From: Haloplasma contractile SSD-17B
Lineage (GTDB): Bacteria; Bacillota_I; Bacilli_A; Haloplasmatales; Haloplasmataceae
Length of the DNA stretch: 64,000 nucleotides
Reading direction: 5' to 3'
NCBI RefSeq assembly: GCF_000215935.2
Contig: NZ_AFNU02000001.1
Span: 186,001 to 250,000 of the forward strand
Shown: positions 55,238 to 64,000 of the stretch, piece after piece
How positions within the stretch are numbered: the first letter of the stretch is position 1
Layout of the letters: each line of letters opens with the position of its first letter
Notes under the pieces: model-generated
What the model was told of the DNA's origin: nothing
What the model saw: only the letters and a program-made list of their open reading frames with translations
The model's database searches: none
Position numbers and translations under genes: made by a program

Positions 55238-55765
55238 TTGAAATGGACAATCGCTCAACTGAAAAAACTTGGACGTGATCCGTTTGAAGTCAATGAAACG
55301 GTGAACTATTCTGACATTGCAAAACAACATCATGATATACGTAAGATATCAGATGTTACAATCACAGGAACAGGACAAGTCATGAGAGAAAGTGTTATGT
55401 TTAATTTAAATATTCAGTGTGAACTCACATTAGGATGTGCTCTTACATTAGAAGATGTAAAGTATCCTATTAATATTGACACTCAAGAGATCTTTTCTTG
55501 GGATGAAAATGCTGATGATGAAAACGAAGATATTGTAGTTGTTAAAGGGCTTACTGTTGAAATAGCCCCTATAATATGGCAAAATATTGTGCTTAACATT
55601 CCAATACGCGTCGTAGCAGAAGGTGCTCACGAACGTATGAAGCGTAAAGGAAGCGATTGGCAGATAGTTGATGAAAACGAATCTCTCGAAAAACAAGAAA
55701 AAATTGATCCTCGTTTTGCTGTATTGAAAAATCTATTTAAAGATGAAGACAAAGAAGATCAATAA
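55238..55765 (+). CDS. yceD: YceD/DUF177 family protein (YlbN-like)
   Basis: The 175-residue acidic protein has the DUF177 Cys pair in [21 protein letters not shown] and a C-terminal acidic [12 protein letters not shown] signature. The family is linked to 23S rRNA precursor processing and L32 in plants and bacteria. The start is TTG 55238, with AGAGGTGATTAATC immediately upstream; no ATG or GTG fits. It is followed 14 bases later by rpmF, the conserved pairing. Confidence 0.92.
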   Translation: MKWTIAQLKKLGRDPFEVNETVNYSDIAKQHHDIRKISDVTITGTGQVMRESVMFNLNIQCELTLGCALTLEDVKYPINIDTQEIFSWDENADDENEDIVVVKGLTVEIAPIIWQNIVLNIPIRVVAEGAHERMKRKGSDWQIVDENESLEKQEKIDPRFAVLKNLFKDEDKEDQ

Positions 55766-55779
55766 GGAGGTGTAGCATC

Positions 55780-55953
55780 ATGGCAGTACCTTTTAGACGT
55801 ACATCTAAAACTAGAAAGCGTAAAAGACGAACTCATTTCAAATTACGAGTACCTGGTATGGTAGAATGTCCAAACTGTGGTGAACACAAATTATCTCATA
55901 GAATATGTAAATCATGTGGTCATTACAAAGGTAAAGAAGTGATCTCAAAATAA
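55780..55953 (+). CDS. rpmF: 50S ribosomal protein L32
   Basis: The 57-residue protein begins [19 protein letters not shown] and has a four-Cys zinc site, CPNCGEH and CKSCGHY. AAGGAGGTGTAGCATC precedes the ATG. It completes the yceD-rpmF operon, and two hairpin terminators follow. Confidence 0.97.
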   Translation: MAVPFRRTSKTRKRKRRTHFKLRVPGMVECPNCGEHKLSHRICKSCGHYKGKEVISK

Positions 55954-55954
55954 T

Positions 55955-56038
55955 AAAAGCGTTGTGAAAACAGCGCTTTTTTATTTAAAAGTTCATAGTA
56001 ACAATCTAAAGAAGCAGATTTTTTATGCTTCTTTTTTT
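55955..56038 (+). terminator. Tandem Rho-independent terminators after rpmF
   Basis: The first stem (AAAAGCGTTGT with ACAGCGCTTTT, GAAA loop, 55955-55980) ends in Ts. The second (AAGAAGCA with TGCTTCTTT around a T-rich loop, about 56009-56038) also ends in Ts. Confidence 0.88.
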
Positions 56039-56333
56039 ATACTCATTTATTGAGTGTTGCACTTGCAATTATAAATTAACATATAAAATAATTACAGCCT
56101 TATATTTATTATGGTAAATTCAACTAGTTCACATTCATTTTAAGTACGGATCATATAACAGTATTTATTTATAAACTATTAATTTGATTTATGTTTATAG
56201 TTTCGAGTAAATGTATGAAATTTGTTTATAATAAAAAAGATGCAATTATCATATAAAAATTTACTAAAATACTAATAATATCAGGAATTATATGGTATAA
56301 TCGACATGCAAAAATATAAGGAGGTATTATACT
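56039..56333. other. Intergenic region with deoC promoter
   Basis: A TGG-extended -10 (TATAAT at 56296-56301) lies 33 bases before deoC; the -35 is weak. No deoxyribonucleoside operator or other structure is recognised in the rest. Confidence 0.5.
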
Positions 56334-56996
56334 ATGAATGTTAACAAATTAATTGACCATACGTACCTAAAACCTGAAGGAACAATAAAAAATATTAAAG
56401 CAATTTGTGAAGAGGCAAGAGCTAATAACTTTATGTCAGTTTGCGTTAATCCAGGATGGATTGAAGATGCTAAACAATTACTTGAAGGTTCTGAAGTGTT
56501 AATCGCAACTGTAATCGGATTTCCTTTAGGAGCAAATACTATTAGCACAAAAGTATTTGAAACAAAGGATGCTATAGAAAAAGGTGCCGATGAAATTGAT
56601 ATGGTGATGAATATAGGTCGTGCAAAACAAGGCGACTTTGACTATATAGAAAATGAAATTCGTCAAATTGTACAGGCTGCAAACGGGAAATGTGTAAAAG
56701 TAATCATAGAAACAGCGCTATTAACAGATGAAGAAAAAGTAAAAGCTTGTGAAGCAGCTAAAAAGGCAAATGCAACATTTGTTAAGACTTCAACTGGATT
56801 CTCAACAGGAGGAGCGACTGTCGCTGATGTAGCCTTGATGAGAAAAACGGTAGGGCCTGATATTGGCGTAAAAGCATCTGGTGGTGTAAGAACACCTGAT
56901 GATTTAAAAAACATGGTAGAAGCAGGCGCTACGCGTATTGGTACTTCAAATGGTGTTAAACTAGTAAATAATGAAGATGCAACTGAAGGCTACTAA
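56334..56996 (+). CDS. deoC: Deoxyribose-phosphate aldolase
   Basis: DeoC cleaves 2-deoxyribose 5-phosphate into glyceraldehyde 3-phosphate and acetaldehyde. The 220 residues include the Schiff-base Lys in [13 protein letters not shown], the Asp in [10 protein letters not shown] and the second Lys in [28 protein letters not shown] precedes the ATG. deoD follows, so deoxynucleoside breakdown is grouped. A regulator and deoB are absent from the window. Confidence 0.96.
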   Translation: MNVNKLIDHTYLKPEGTIKNIKAICEEARANNFMSVCVNPGWIEDAKQLLEGSEVLIATVIGFPLGANTISTKVFETKDAIEKGADEIDMVMNIGRAKQGDFDYIENEIRQIVQAANGKCVKVIIETALLTDEEKVKACEAAKKANATFVKTSTGFSTGGATVADVALMRKTVGPDIGVKASGGVRTPDDLKNMVEAGATRIGTSNGVKLVNNEDATEGY

Positions 56997-57060
56997 AATA
57001 ACTTATTTCACAGTAACAATTATTTAATAACTAGTTATTCAATTATAAGGAGGAAATTAT

Positions 57061-57771
57061 ATGTCAATTCCAACAGCACATATAGAAGTAAAAGAGTCAG
57101 ATGTAATTGCAGAAACGGTACTATTACCAGGAGATCCACTTCGCGCTAAATTTATTGCAGAAAATTTCTTAGAGAACCCTGTACAGTTCAATACTGTTCG
57201 TAACATGTTTGGGTTTACAGGAACTTATAAAGGAAAAAAAATCTCAGTAATGGGATCTGGAATGGGAATGGCATCAATCGGTATTTATAGTTATGAACTG
57301 ATTCATTTTTATGGAGTGAAGAATTTAATACGTGTTGGTTCATGTGGTGCTTTCCAACCAAATCTTAATTTATATGATATTGTGATTGGTATGAGTGCTT
57401 CTACAAACTCGAACTATGCAAGTCAATATAATTTACCTGGAAGCTACGCACCAACTGCTTCTTATACATTGCTTAAAAAAGCAGTTGATATAGCAGAAGA
57501 TAAAGGGTATGACGTAAATGTAGGTAACATTTTGTCATCTGATATCTTCTATGATGATGATGCAGATGCATGGAAACGTTGGGCAAAAATGGGAGTCCTT
57601 GCAGTTGAGATGGAAGCAGCAGCTCTTTATATGAATGCAAACCGAGCAGGTGTTAATGCTTTAACAATCCTTACTGTTTCAGATTCGTTAGTGACTCATG
57701 AACAAACAACATCTGAAGAGCGTCAAACAGCATTTACAAAAATGATGGAAATTGCGTTAGAATTAGCATAA
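57061..57771 (+). CDS. deoD: Purine nucleoside phosphorylase DeoD
   Basis: DeoD phosphorolyses purine (deoxy)nucleosides to base and (deoxy)ribose 1-phosphate. The 236 residues have [34 protein letters not shown] and [10 protein letters not shown], the hexameric bacterial type. TAAGGAGGAAATTAT precedes the ATG, 64 bases after deoC, in the same operon. Confidence 0.96.
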   Translation: MSIPTAHIEVKESDVIAETVLLPGDPLRAKFIAENFLENPVQFNTVRNMFGFTGTYKGKKISVMGSGMGMASIGIYSYELIHFYGVKNLIRVGSCGAFQPNLNLYDIVIGMSASTNSNYASQYNLPGSYAPTASYTLLKKAVDIAEDKGYDVNVGNILSSDIFYDDDADAWKRWAKMGVLAVEMEAAALYMNANRAGVNALTILTVSDSLVTHEQTTSEERQTAFTKMMEIALELA

Positions 57772-57812
57772 TTATACGCAACGACTTATAAAATTAATAG
57801 TATTAAACTTTA

Positions 57813-57842
57813 AAAGGCTGTCTAATCGGACAGCCTTTCATT
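57813..57842 (+). terminator. Rho-independent terminator of deoC-deoD
   Basis: AAAGGCTGTC (57813-57822) pairs with GACAGCCTTT (57829-57838), then a short T-rich run. Confidence 0.9.
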
Positions 57843-57949
57843 TAATCTTTGATGGATTAACTCGTACTGGTAAATTTTTGACAACGAGTCTTTTTATAAT
57901 CTCTCCTTTGTTGTATATAATAATAATAGATTGATATTGAGGTGAAAGA

Positions 57950-59221
57950 ATGGATAAAAAAGTATTTAAAATAGGTGGTTTAAGGTTACATGTTTACAAA
58001 ACGGATAAATTTAAGACTACAGATGTCGTTTTAAACTTTCGTAACAAATTAAATCCCGAAGAAGTCACTGCACGTGCTATACTTCCTTATGTATTAAAAG
58101 CAGGAACAAATAATTATCCATCTAAGCAAGCAATTAATAAAGAATTAGAGAAATTGTATGGGGCTAGCTTAGGTGTATCCGTTAATAAAAATGGAGCTGC
58201 ACATCTTCTATCATTTCGTATGTCATTAGTTAATGATAAATATTTACGTTATGAGGAGAGTTTACTGGATAAGGCCTTTCAGTTATTTAGTGATGTAATC
58301 TTTAATCCTAGTACAAATGACGGTGCATTTGAAGAAAAAATCATTAATGAGGAAAAACGATTACTAAAGGATCATTTTAATTCGTTAAAGGATAATAAAA
58401 TAAAGTACTCACTTAGTCGCTTAATAGAAGTCATGTGTGCAAATGAAGACTTTAAAAGCAAGTCAATCGGTAGATTAGAAGACGTTGATGACATTACACC
58501 GCATAACTTATACGAACTTTATCAACGTATTTTAAAGACTGATACAATTGATTTATTTATAATAGGTGATGTGGATGAGAACCGAGTTAAGAATGTCGTT
58601 ACTAACTATTTCAAATTCGACGAAAGACCGATTCATGAAGATGTTATTGATCGTGTAAAACCTGAAACAATAACACCACGAATTGAAATTGAAAAGCATA
58701 ATGTTAAGCAAGGTAAATTAAATATTGGATTTAGAACGAATACATGGGGTACAGATGACGACTATTACTCTCTTCTAGTGATGAATGGTGTACTAGGTGC
58801 ATACCCTCATTCGTTATTATTTAGAAATGTAAGGGAAAAAGAAAGTTTATGTTATTACATAGCTAGTAGGATTGATAAAGCTAAGGGTTTATTACTCATT
58901 TTCTCTGGTGTTGAAATAGATCAATTCGAAAAGGCACTTACAATTATTCGTGAACAACTTGAAATGGTTCAAAATGGAAAATTTGATGATTCAATGATTG
59001 ATGATACGAAACGAACGATTGTTAACGGTATTTTAGAATTACATGACTCTCCTATATCTATTCTTGGTAATGAATATAACTACATGATGTATGGAGATCA
59101 TTTTGATTTAGATAATATAATTAATAAAATCAACAGTGTTACAAAAGAGGATATTGTTAGTGTTGCGAATAAGATTCAAGAAGATACTGTATTCTTCTTA
59201 ACTGGGAACGAGGTGAAATAA
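57950..59221 (+). CDS. M16-family peptidase-like protein YmfF (inactive partner)
   Basis: The 423-residue protein has the two-domain M16 layout (first half about 1-200, second from about 220). I see no HXXEH zinc motif, so it is probably the non-catalytic partner of a heterodimer. Its second half keeps the M16 R/Y region (RNVREKESLCYYIASRID). The active partner follows with a shared base (TAATG). ymfF-ymfH pairs are widespread in Bacilli, and their substrates are uncertain. AGGTGAAAGA precedes the ATG. Confidence 0.88.
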   Translation: MDKKVFKIGGLRLHVYKTDKFKTTDVVLNFRNKLNPEEVTARAILPYVLKAGTNNYPSKQAINKELEKLYGASLGVSVNKNGAAHLLSFRMSLVNDKYLRYEESLLDKAFQLFSDVIFNPSTNDGAFEEKIINEEKRLLKDHFNSLKDNKIKYSLSRLIEVMCANEDFKSKSIGRLEDVDDITPHNLYELYQRILKTDTIDLFIIGDVDENRVKNVVTNYFKFDERPIHEDVIDRVKPETITPRIEIEKHNVKQGKLNIGFRTNTWGTDDDYYSLLVMNGVLGAYPHSLLFRNVREKESLCYYIASRIDKAKGLLLIFSGVEIDQFEKALTIIREQLEMVQNGKFDDSMIDDTKRTIVNGILELHDSPISILGNEYNYMMYGDHFDLDNIINKINSVTKEDIVSVANKIQEDTVFFLTGNEVK

Positions 59222-60504
59222 TGGAACGTATTGTATATGATAATATTAAAGAACAAATATTTTATGAACAATTAGAGAATGGTTTGCAAGTCTATCTATT
59301 ACCTAAGCCCGGTTTTAATAAATACTATGGAACATTTACAACAAAGTACGGATCAATTGATAATCAATTCACACCGATAGGAAAGACAGAGTTAGTAAAG
59401 GTTCCCGACGGTATTGCACACTTTCTAGAGCATAAAATGTTTGAGAGTGAAGAAGGCGATGTGTTTGAAGAGTTTACAAAGTTCGGTGCGAATACAAATG
59501 CATTTACAGCGTTCAATCGTACAGCTTACCTCTTTTCATGTACATCAAATTTTGAACAGAATTTAAATATACTACTTAATTTTGTACAAGAACCATATTT
59601 TACAGACGAATCGGTAGAAAAGGAAAAAGGAATCATTGCACAGGAAATTAAAATGTATGATGATAATCCAGACTGGCGCTTATACTTTGGTACAATTGAT
59701 AACTTGTATAAAGAAAATCCAGTAAAGGTGGATATAGCGGGAACGGTCGAATCGATTGATCAAATCACAAAGGAACATTTATACGAATGCTATAACACGT
59801 TCTATCATCCATCTAATATGTTGTTATTCGTTGTGGGGGATTTTAATCCTGAGGAAACAATACAGTTAATTAAAAACAACCAAGGTAAAAGACAATTTCC
59901 TAAGCTTTCCAAGTTAGAACGGAATTACATTTTTGAGAGTAACCAAGTTGATCAGGTTAAAAATGTTCTACATATGGATGTAGGAACGCCAAAGGTTCAT
60001 GTCGCAATCAAGGATGGTAAATCTGATTTACAAGGAATGGACTTACTTCGTAAGGAGATAGCAATGGATATTATATTTGACCATCTATTTAGCAGAAGTT
60101 CAGACTATTACAAGGAGTTAATGGAAGAACAACTGATAAACGACACATTTGGTTATGAATTGACGTTTGAATATTCATATGGATTTGCTTTAGCGGGAGG
60201 AGACACGAGTAAACCGGATGAATTAGCAGAACGTTTAAGGTCAATCCTGTTAGAAGCGAAGAATTTAAAAATGACTCAGGAAGCATTTGATCAAATAAAG
60301 CATAAAAAACTAGGTGCGACAATGAAAGGGTTTAATTCAATTGAGAATATAGCAAACTCATTCACACGATTTAAATTTAATGATATGAATTTATTTGATG
60401 CTATTAAGGTATATGAAGAGTTTACTTTAGATGAATTAAATGACTATCTTGACTTCTTCAGTGAAGAAGCGATTACAACAATGATGGTTTTACCAAACGA
60501 ATAA
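59221..60504 (+). CDS. M16-family zinc peptidase YmfH
   Basis: The 427-residue protein has the inverted zinc motif HFLEH (near residue 67-71), and its third ligand is the Glu in GIIAQEIKMYDDNPDW. The C-terminal half includes the substrate-binding fold (DIIFDHLFSRSSDYYKELM). The start overlaps the ymfF stop, so subunits are produced together; this is typical of two-subunit M16B peptidases. A terminator follows. Confidence 0.9.
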   Translation: MERIVYDNIKEQIFYEQLENGLQVYLLPKPGFNKYYGTFTTKYGSIDNQFTPIGKTELVKVPDGIAHFLEHKMFESEEGDVFEEFTKFGANTNAFTAFNRTAYLFSCTSNFEQNLNILLNFVQEPYFTDESVEKEKGIIAQEIKMYDDNPDWRLYFGTIDNLYKENPVKVDIAGTVESIDQITKEHLYECYNTFYHPSNMLLFVVGDFNPEETIQLIKNNQGKRQFPKLSKLERNYIFESNQVDQVKNVLHMDVGTPKVHVAIKDGKSDLQGMDLLRKEIAMDIIFDHLFSRSSDYYKELMEEQLINDTFGYELTFEYSYGFALAGGDTSKPDELAERLRSILLEAKNLKMTQEAFDQIKHKKLGATMKGFNSIENIANSFTRFKFNDMNLFDAIKVYEEFTLDELNDYLDFFSEEAITTMMVLPNE

Positions 60505-60533
60505 TAGATATTAAAGAAGCGCTCAGATTTATA

Positions 60534-60585
60534 GTGCACCCCATTTATTGGACAAATAACCAATAATGGAGGTGCACTTTTTCTT
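60534..60585 (+). terminator. Rho-independent terminator of the M16 pair
   Basis: GTGCACC plus CCATTTATTGG (60534-60551) pairs with CCAATAATGG plus AGGTGCAC (60560-60577), then TTTTTCTTTT. Confidence 0.9.
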
Positions 60586-60677
60586 TTAAATAGGTTAAGC
60601 GCTAGTGAAATAAGATTATTCCTCGTCAGGAAAGGAATTTTTTTAATATTTTAAAGTGGAGAAAATAGAAGCTTTGA

Positions 60678-60705
60678 CGTATATAACAAATGGAAGAAGT
60701 TATTA
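60678..60705 (+). repeat. 28-bp direct repeat, copy 1, upstream of ssb
   Basis: Starts CGTATATAACAAATGG. It agrees with copy 2 at 26 of 28 bases. The two copies are 101 bases apart in the ymfH-ssb gap. Confidence 0.85.
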
Positions 60706-60778
60706 AAATTAAGAGAAAATATAAGATTTAAAAAAATCCAAAAAAATAGTCTTATAATAGAGAATACATCATCTTAAG

Positions 60779-60806
60779 CGTATATAACAAATGGAAGGAA
60801 TTATTA
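60779..60806 (+). repeat. 28-bp direct repeat, copy 2, upstream of ssb
   Basis: It matches copy 1 except at two positions in the last third. TATAAT at 60753-60758 lies between the copies and could be the ssb -10 element. Confidence 0.85.
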
Positions 60807-60842
60807 GAAGATTATTAATATTAAATTAGAGGAGAGATTGAA

Positions 60843-61193
60843 ATGTTAAACCAGGTTGTTTTAGTAGGAAGACTTGTAAAAGATCCAGAACTTCGCTATA
60901 CCAATGATAATAAACAAGTAACAAATGTTACTCTTGCTGTTAATCGTAGTTTCAAAAATGTTGAGACAGGGGAATATGATACGGATTTCATTCGTTGTAC
61001 CCTTTGGTCAGGAATTGCACAAACGACAACTGAGTATTGTAGTAAAGGGAGTGTCATTGGAGTAAAAGGGCGCTTGGTTACACGTTACCAAGAGTTCGAA
61101 CCAAATAAACGGATTAATTATCCAGAGGTAATAGCGGAAAAGGTGACGTTTATTAGTACAAACAATAAAAAAAACGAAGAATTACCAAACTAA
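60843..61193 (+). CDS. ssb: Short single-stranded DNA-binding protein (SsbB/YwpH-like)
   Basis: The 116-residue protein is one OB-fold (LNQVVLVGRLVKDPELRYT, TDFIRCTLWSG, VIGVKGRLVTRYQEF). It lacks the acidic DDDIPF-type tail used by full-length SSB to recruit replication partners, ending in basic/neutral NKKNEELPN. It therefore resembles the second, competence-related SSB of Bacillus. GAGGAGAGATTGAA precedes the ATG. A replication SSB beside rpsF is expected elsewhere. Confidence 0.88.
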   Translation: MLNQVVLVGRLVKDPELRYTNDNKQVTNVTLAVNRSFKNVETGEYDTDFIRCTLWSGIAQTTTEYCSKGSVIGVKGRLVTRYQEFEPNKRINYPEVIAEKVTFISTNNKKNEELPN

Positions 61194-61232
61194 AAATTGG
61201 AATTTATTAATAATTTCTTCCTATTATGGTTG

Positions 61233-61259
61233 GGCTGTGAATAATCACAGCCTTTATTT
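61233..61259 (+). terminator. Rho-independent terminator of ssb
   Basis: GGCTGTGA (61233-61240) pairs with TCACAGCC (61245-61252), then TTTATTTG. Confidence 0.78.
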
Positions 61260-61368
61260 GTATTTAATCATGATTAGTTGCTTTAGGGTTAAAACAAAAA
61301 GATATTTGAAATTTGCATTTATATGGTATAATTAAAAAGATAAAAAAAAGAGAGGAAGTAGTAGAAAA

Positions 61369-62166
61369 ATGGAACAACATTATTTAGACTTATGTAGACA
61401 CATATTAGACCATGGAACAAAAAAGAATGACCGCACAGGTACAGGCACCATCTCTACTTTTGGCTATCAAATGCGTTTTGACTTAAGTAAGGGATTTCCT
61501 TTGCTTACAACGAAAAAGGTACATTTAAAATCAATCATTCATGAATTATTATGGTTTATAAATGGCGATACAAACGTAAACTATCTACAAGAAAACGGTG
61601 TAAGAATTTGGAATGAGTGGGCTGATGAAGATGGAAATTTAGGACCAGTATATGGAGCTCAGTGGAGACGCTGGGAATCAACAGACGGAACGATTACTGA
61701 CCAACTAACAGATGTCATTGAACAGATTAAAACAAATCCTGATTCTAGACGGTTAATTGTAAATGCCTGGAATGTGGGAGACCTTGATAAAATGGCTTTG
61801 CCGCCTTGCCACTTATTATTTCAATTCTACGTAAATGATGGAAAATTATCCTGTCAATTATACCAGCGATCTGCGGATGTATTCCTAGGTGTACCATTTA
61901 ATATAGCATCTTACAGTTTGTTAACGATGATGGTGGCACAAGTTACTGGACTTAAACCAGGGGAGTTTGTACATACATTGGGTGACGCTCACATTTATAA
62001 TAATCACTTAGAACAAGTAAAATTGCAGTTGACACGGGCGATTAGACCATTACCTAATATGGTCATTAATAAAAATGTGAAGAACATTTTCGATTTTACT
62101 TACGATGACTTTAAACTAACAGATTATAATCCACATCCTCATATCAAAGGAAAAGTTGCCGTTTAA
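61369..62166 (+). CDS. thyA: Thymidylate synthase (ThyA)
   Basis: ThyA methylates dUMP with methylene-tetrahydrofolate. The 265 residues have the catalytic Cys in [12 protein letters not shown], the phosphate-binding [10 protein letters not shown], and [33 protein letters not shown] precedes the ATG. dfrA follows by 18 bases, so dTMP synthesis and tetrahydrofolate regeneration are co-expressed. Confidence 0.97.
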   Translation: MEQHYLDLCRHILDHGTKKNDRTGTGTISTFGYQMRFDLSKGFPLLTTKKVHLKSIIHELLWFINGDTNVNYLQENGVRIWNEWADEDGNLGPVYGAQWRRWESTDGTITDQLTDVIEQIKTNPDSRRLIVNAWNVGDLDKMALPPCHLLFQFYVNDGKLSCQLYQRSADVFLGVPFNIASYSLLTMMVAQVTGLKPGEFVHTLGDAHIYNNHLEQVKLQLTRAIRPLPNMVINKNVKNIFDFTYDDFKLTDYNPHPHIKGKVAV

Positions 62167-62184
62167 TTTAATAGGAGTGTTAAT

Positions 62185-62673
62185 ATGTTATCGATTATAG
62201 TAGCGTTTGATCAAAATAGATTAATAGGGAAAGATAATAAAATGCCGTGGCATTTTAAAGAAGATTTACGTTATTTTAAGGAAGTAACCATAGGTCACAA
62301 AGTGGTTATGGGAAGAAAAACCTTTGAATCCATTGTATCGTACATAGGTGGACCACTGCCTGAAAGGGATAATATTGTATTAAGCCGTAATCTGTTTCCT
62401 AATGATGAAGTCGAATCCTTTAAAAGTATTGATGATTTTTTAAACGTCTATAAGGATCACGATGAAGAAGTTTTTATAATTGGTGGTAAGACAATCTATG
62501 AACAATTACTACCTTTTGCAAAGCGGTTATATATTACACATATTGAACAAGAATATGAAGGAGATACTTATTTTCCTAACGTGAATTATGACCAATATAT
62601 AAAATTAAATGAACGACAATCAGGGGTATTACGCTTCTGTGTCTATGAAAGGAGGATTAAAGATGAACAATAA
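62185..62673 (+). CDS. dfrA: Dihydrofolate reductase
   Basis: DHFR regenerates tetrahydrofolate used by ThyA. The 162 residues begin SIIVAFDQNRLIGKDNKMPW, with the catalytic acidic position in FKEDLRYFKEVT, and include VVMGRKTFESI and FIIGGKTIYEQLLPF. AGGAGTGTTAAT precedes the ATG. Its last 11 bases overlap the start of plsC. Confidence 0.95.
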   Translation: MLSIIVAFDQNRLIGKDNKMPWHFKEDLRYFKEVTIGHKVVMGRKTFESIVSYIGGPLPERDNIVLSRNLFPNDEVESFKSIDDFLNVYKDHDEEVFIIGGKTIYEQLLPFAKRLYITHIEQEYEGDTYFPNVNYDQYIKLNERQSGVLRFCVYERRIKDEQ

Positions 62674-63469
62674 AACCTATCTTTTGCCTAAGGTCATATT
62701 TTTAACAATTTTATTTATGATTATATTTGGGCTATACGATGTACTTAGTATTGTATTATTCACATTAGCATCGTTTATTATTGCATTAGTATTTGAAGTC
62801 ACTTATATCTACGTGAAGTCTTTGATCTTTGAAAGGCGAGTGGAAAAAGGTAAATCACCTTCATTACAAACAATCTATAATGTCGTAAATCGTGTGATGA
62901 TATTGGTTAATAATCTGTTGCGAATAAATGTGATTGTGAAAGGATACAATCACTTCGACTCTCAAGAGAACTATGTAATCTACTCAAATCATCAGAGTAA
63001 TGCGGATATTATAGTTATGTTAGAAGCTTTCAGGGATCCTATTGCATTTATGGCAAAAAAAGAAACGAGTAAGATTCCTATTGTCTCTCGCTGGATGCGT
63101 CTAATGGGATGTACATTCTTAGATCGCAAAGACGTCAGAGCACAAATTAAAACACTAAAAGAAAGTATTAATCAAGTTAAGAATGGATATAACATGGTGA
63201 TTTTCCCAGAAGGAACAAGAAGTAAGGGATCGGAGATGTTAGACTTTAAGGCAGGAAGCCTTAAAATTGCTTTAAAATCTAAAGCAAAAATTTTACCTGT
63301 AACTCTAAATAATGTTTATACGTTTTCTAATAAGTGGCCATTTAGACGAACAAACGTAACGGTTCATATCCATGAACCAATGGAATATGAAATGTATATG
63401 GACTTAGATACAGGTGAACTAGCCGATAAGGTAAAATCAATTATAAGTACTAAAATAGATAAAAACTAA
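62663..63469 (+). CDS. plsC: 1-acyl-sn-glycerol-3-phosphate acyltransferase (PlsC family)
   Basis: The enzyme adds the second acyl chain to make phosphatidic acid. The 268 residues start with two to three hydrophobic segments (about 8-65) then the acyltransferase core: the catalytic HX4D in SNHQSNADIIVM, MGCTFLDRKDVR and the FPEGTRSKG substrate motif. ATG 62663 follows AAAGGAGGATT and overlaps dfrA by 11 bases; an upstream in-frame start near 62609 lies inside dfrA. It is the third gene of the thyA-dfrA-plsC unit. Confidence 0.92.
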   Translation: MNNKTYLLPKVIFLTILFMIIFGLYDVLSIVLFTLASFIIALVFEVTYIYVKSLIFERRVEKGKSPSLQTIYNVVNRVMILVNNLLRINVIVKGYNHFDSQENYVIYSNHQSNADIIVMLEAFRDPIAFMAKKETSKIPIVSRWMRLMGCTFLDRKDVRAQIKTLKESINQVKNGYNMVIFPEGTRSKGSEMLDFKAGSLKIALKSKAKILPVTLNNVYTFSNKWPFRRTNVTVHIHEPMEYEMYMDLDTGELADKVKSIISTKIDKN

Positions 63470-63483
63470 ACGTTATTAGAAGA

Positions 63484-63518
63484 CTCATTATCATTAATAT
63501 GGATAATGAGTTTTTTTA
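63484..63518 (+). terminator. Rho-independent terminator of thyA-dfrA-plsC
   Basis: CTCATTATC (63484-63492) pairs with GATAATGAG (63502-63510), then seven Ts. Confidence 0.92.
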
Positions 63519-63961
63519 TGTTCAATTTTTAGACAAACTACGAGTTAATGTAACATATAATGTTTTAGAATCTATGTGACTAATTATTCTATTTGTATAC
63601 AGGTGCATAGTGTTAAATCGTTTTTTTATAGAGAGATGAACTAGTAATAGAGCTTAGTTTATAACGAATTTATTTATTATTACGAATAATTAACGCTAGA
63701 AAATTAAGCTTTATCTGCTAATAAGTCTCATTCCTTAGGTTAATTGCATAGTTTATAGTGTATGCCTATAAACGCCGTACATATGAATCAATCTGTAGAA
63801 AATCAAGGTTCAATGCGGTTTTGAGTACTATAGGGGGTCTAATAACCATTAGTTAACCTAAATAAAATTAAACTATTTATTTGTTTGTCTATAAATTATC
63901 ATATTTAATTTTAGTGAGACATAAATTATATTGATATGAACATATTAAAGGAGATGATTCG
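63519..63961. other. Intergenic region with one inverted repeat
   Basis: About 440 A+T-rich bases without a recognisable gene. GTTTATAG (63751-63758) and CTATAAAC (63766-63773) form an exact 8-bp inverted repeat around 7 bases, a possible operator. AAAGGAGATGATTC near the end is the ribosome binding site of the next gene. Confidence 0.4.
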
Positions 63962-64000
63962 ATGAATTATACAATACCTTATAGTGATAAGATATCCTTG
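63962..64000 (+). CDS. Start of a gene cut by the window edge
   Basis: Thirteen codons follow ATG 63962 (MNYTIPYSDKISL) after a strong AAAGGAGATGATTCG ribosome binding site. The frame is open to the last base. Too little is present to name the product. Confidence 0.6.
   Translation, partial: MNYTIPYSDKISL

Noticed and set aside
60690-60830. Short ATG-initiated frames inside the two 28-bp repeats as leader peptides
   Set aside because: Neither has a ribosome binding site and the encoded peptides differ; they are more simply part of the DNA repeat.

Overview
The window is an A+T-rich chromosomal segment of a low-GC Gram-positive (Bacillota, Bacilli-like) organism. The evidence is the gene content and order: T-box-controlled pheST; rimP-nusA-ylxR-ylxQ-infB-rbfA; uvrC, gerE, murI, gerM, rph, rdgB and a YsnB-like phosphoesterase in the Bacillus order; a ysoA-like gene followed by tig-clpX-lon-engB; tmcAL divergent from yceD-rpmF; a ymfF-ymfH peptidase pair; and thyA-dfrA. 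It carries genuine endospore genes: a GerE-like regulator behind a SigmaK-type promoter, GerM, and an alpha/beta-type SASP behind a SigmaG-like promoter. A deep-branching sporulating Bacilli lineage (for example the Haloplasma/Turicibacter neighbourhood) is a guess; the sequence alone does not fix the genus.

Layout. 1-3.8 kb: Phe T-box and pheST. 3.9-5.6 kb: a helix-turn-helix/TPR regulator overlapping a small secreted-peptide gene, an RRNPP quorum-sensing arrangement. 5.8-7.6 kb: small ORFs, a GNAT protein, a TrmH-family methyltransferase. 7.6-12.5 kb: translation/transcription operon. 12.6-21 kb: ArAE-like membrane protein, uvrC and the sporulation/racemase/RNase PH block, with rdgB broken by a 2-bp expansion. 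21-22.7 kb: bcp, a stand-alone 5S rRNA-tRNA-Gly unit with its own promoter, a secreted protein, tRNA-Arg. 22.9-30.6 kb: accessory-looking genes (KAP NTPase, two YnzC paralogues, HD hydrolase, aldo/keto reductase, ABC exporter, DUF2161 nuclease-like protein). 30.9-36 kb: a probable envelope-lipid cluster. 36-44.7 kb: rlmD-like, 2-hydroxyacid dehydrogenase, mutY, surE, SASP and unknowns. 44.8-64 kb: protein quality control, cardiolipin synthase, Mrp, tmcAL, L32, deoC-deoD, M16 pair, ssb, thyA-dfrA-plsC.

The most unusual locus is 30.9-36 kb. A YbhN-type membrane protein, a large fusion of a membrane-anchored calcineurin-like domain that has lost its metal ligands with a GT4 glycosyltransferase, a DUF374-type acyltransferase and a DUF4003 protein are packed with gaps of 1-23 bases. 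The fusion gene is interrupted by an exact 14-bp tandem duplication; removing one copy restores one 762-residue frame. rdgB is likewise restored by removing one GT from a GTGTGTG tract. Both lesions are short tandem expansions, so slipped-strand mutation, possibly reversible, is the simplest explanation.
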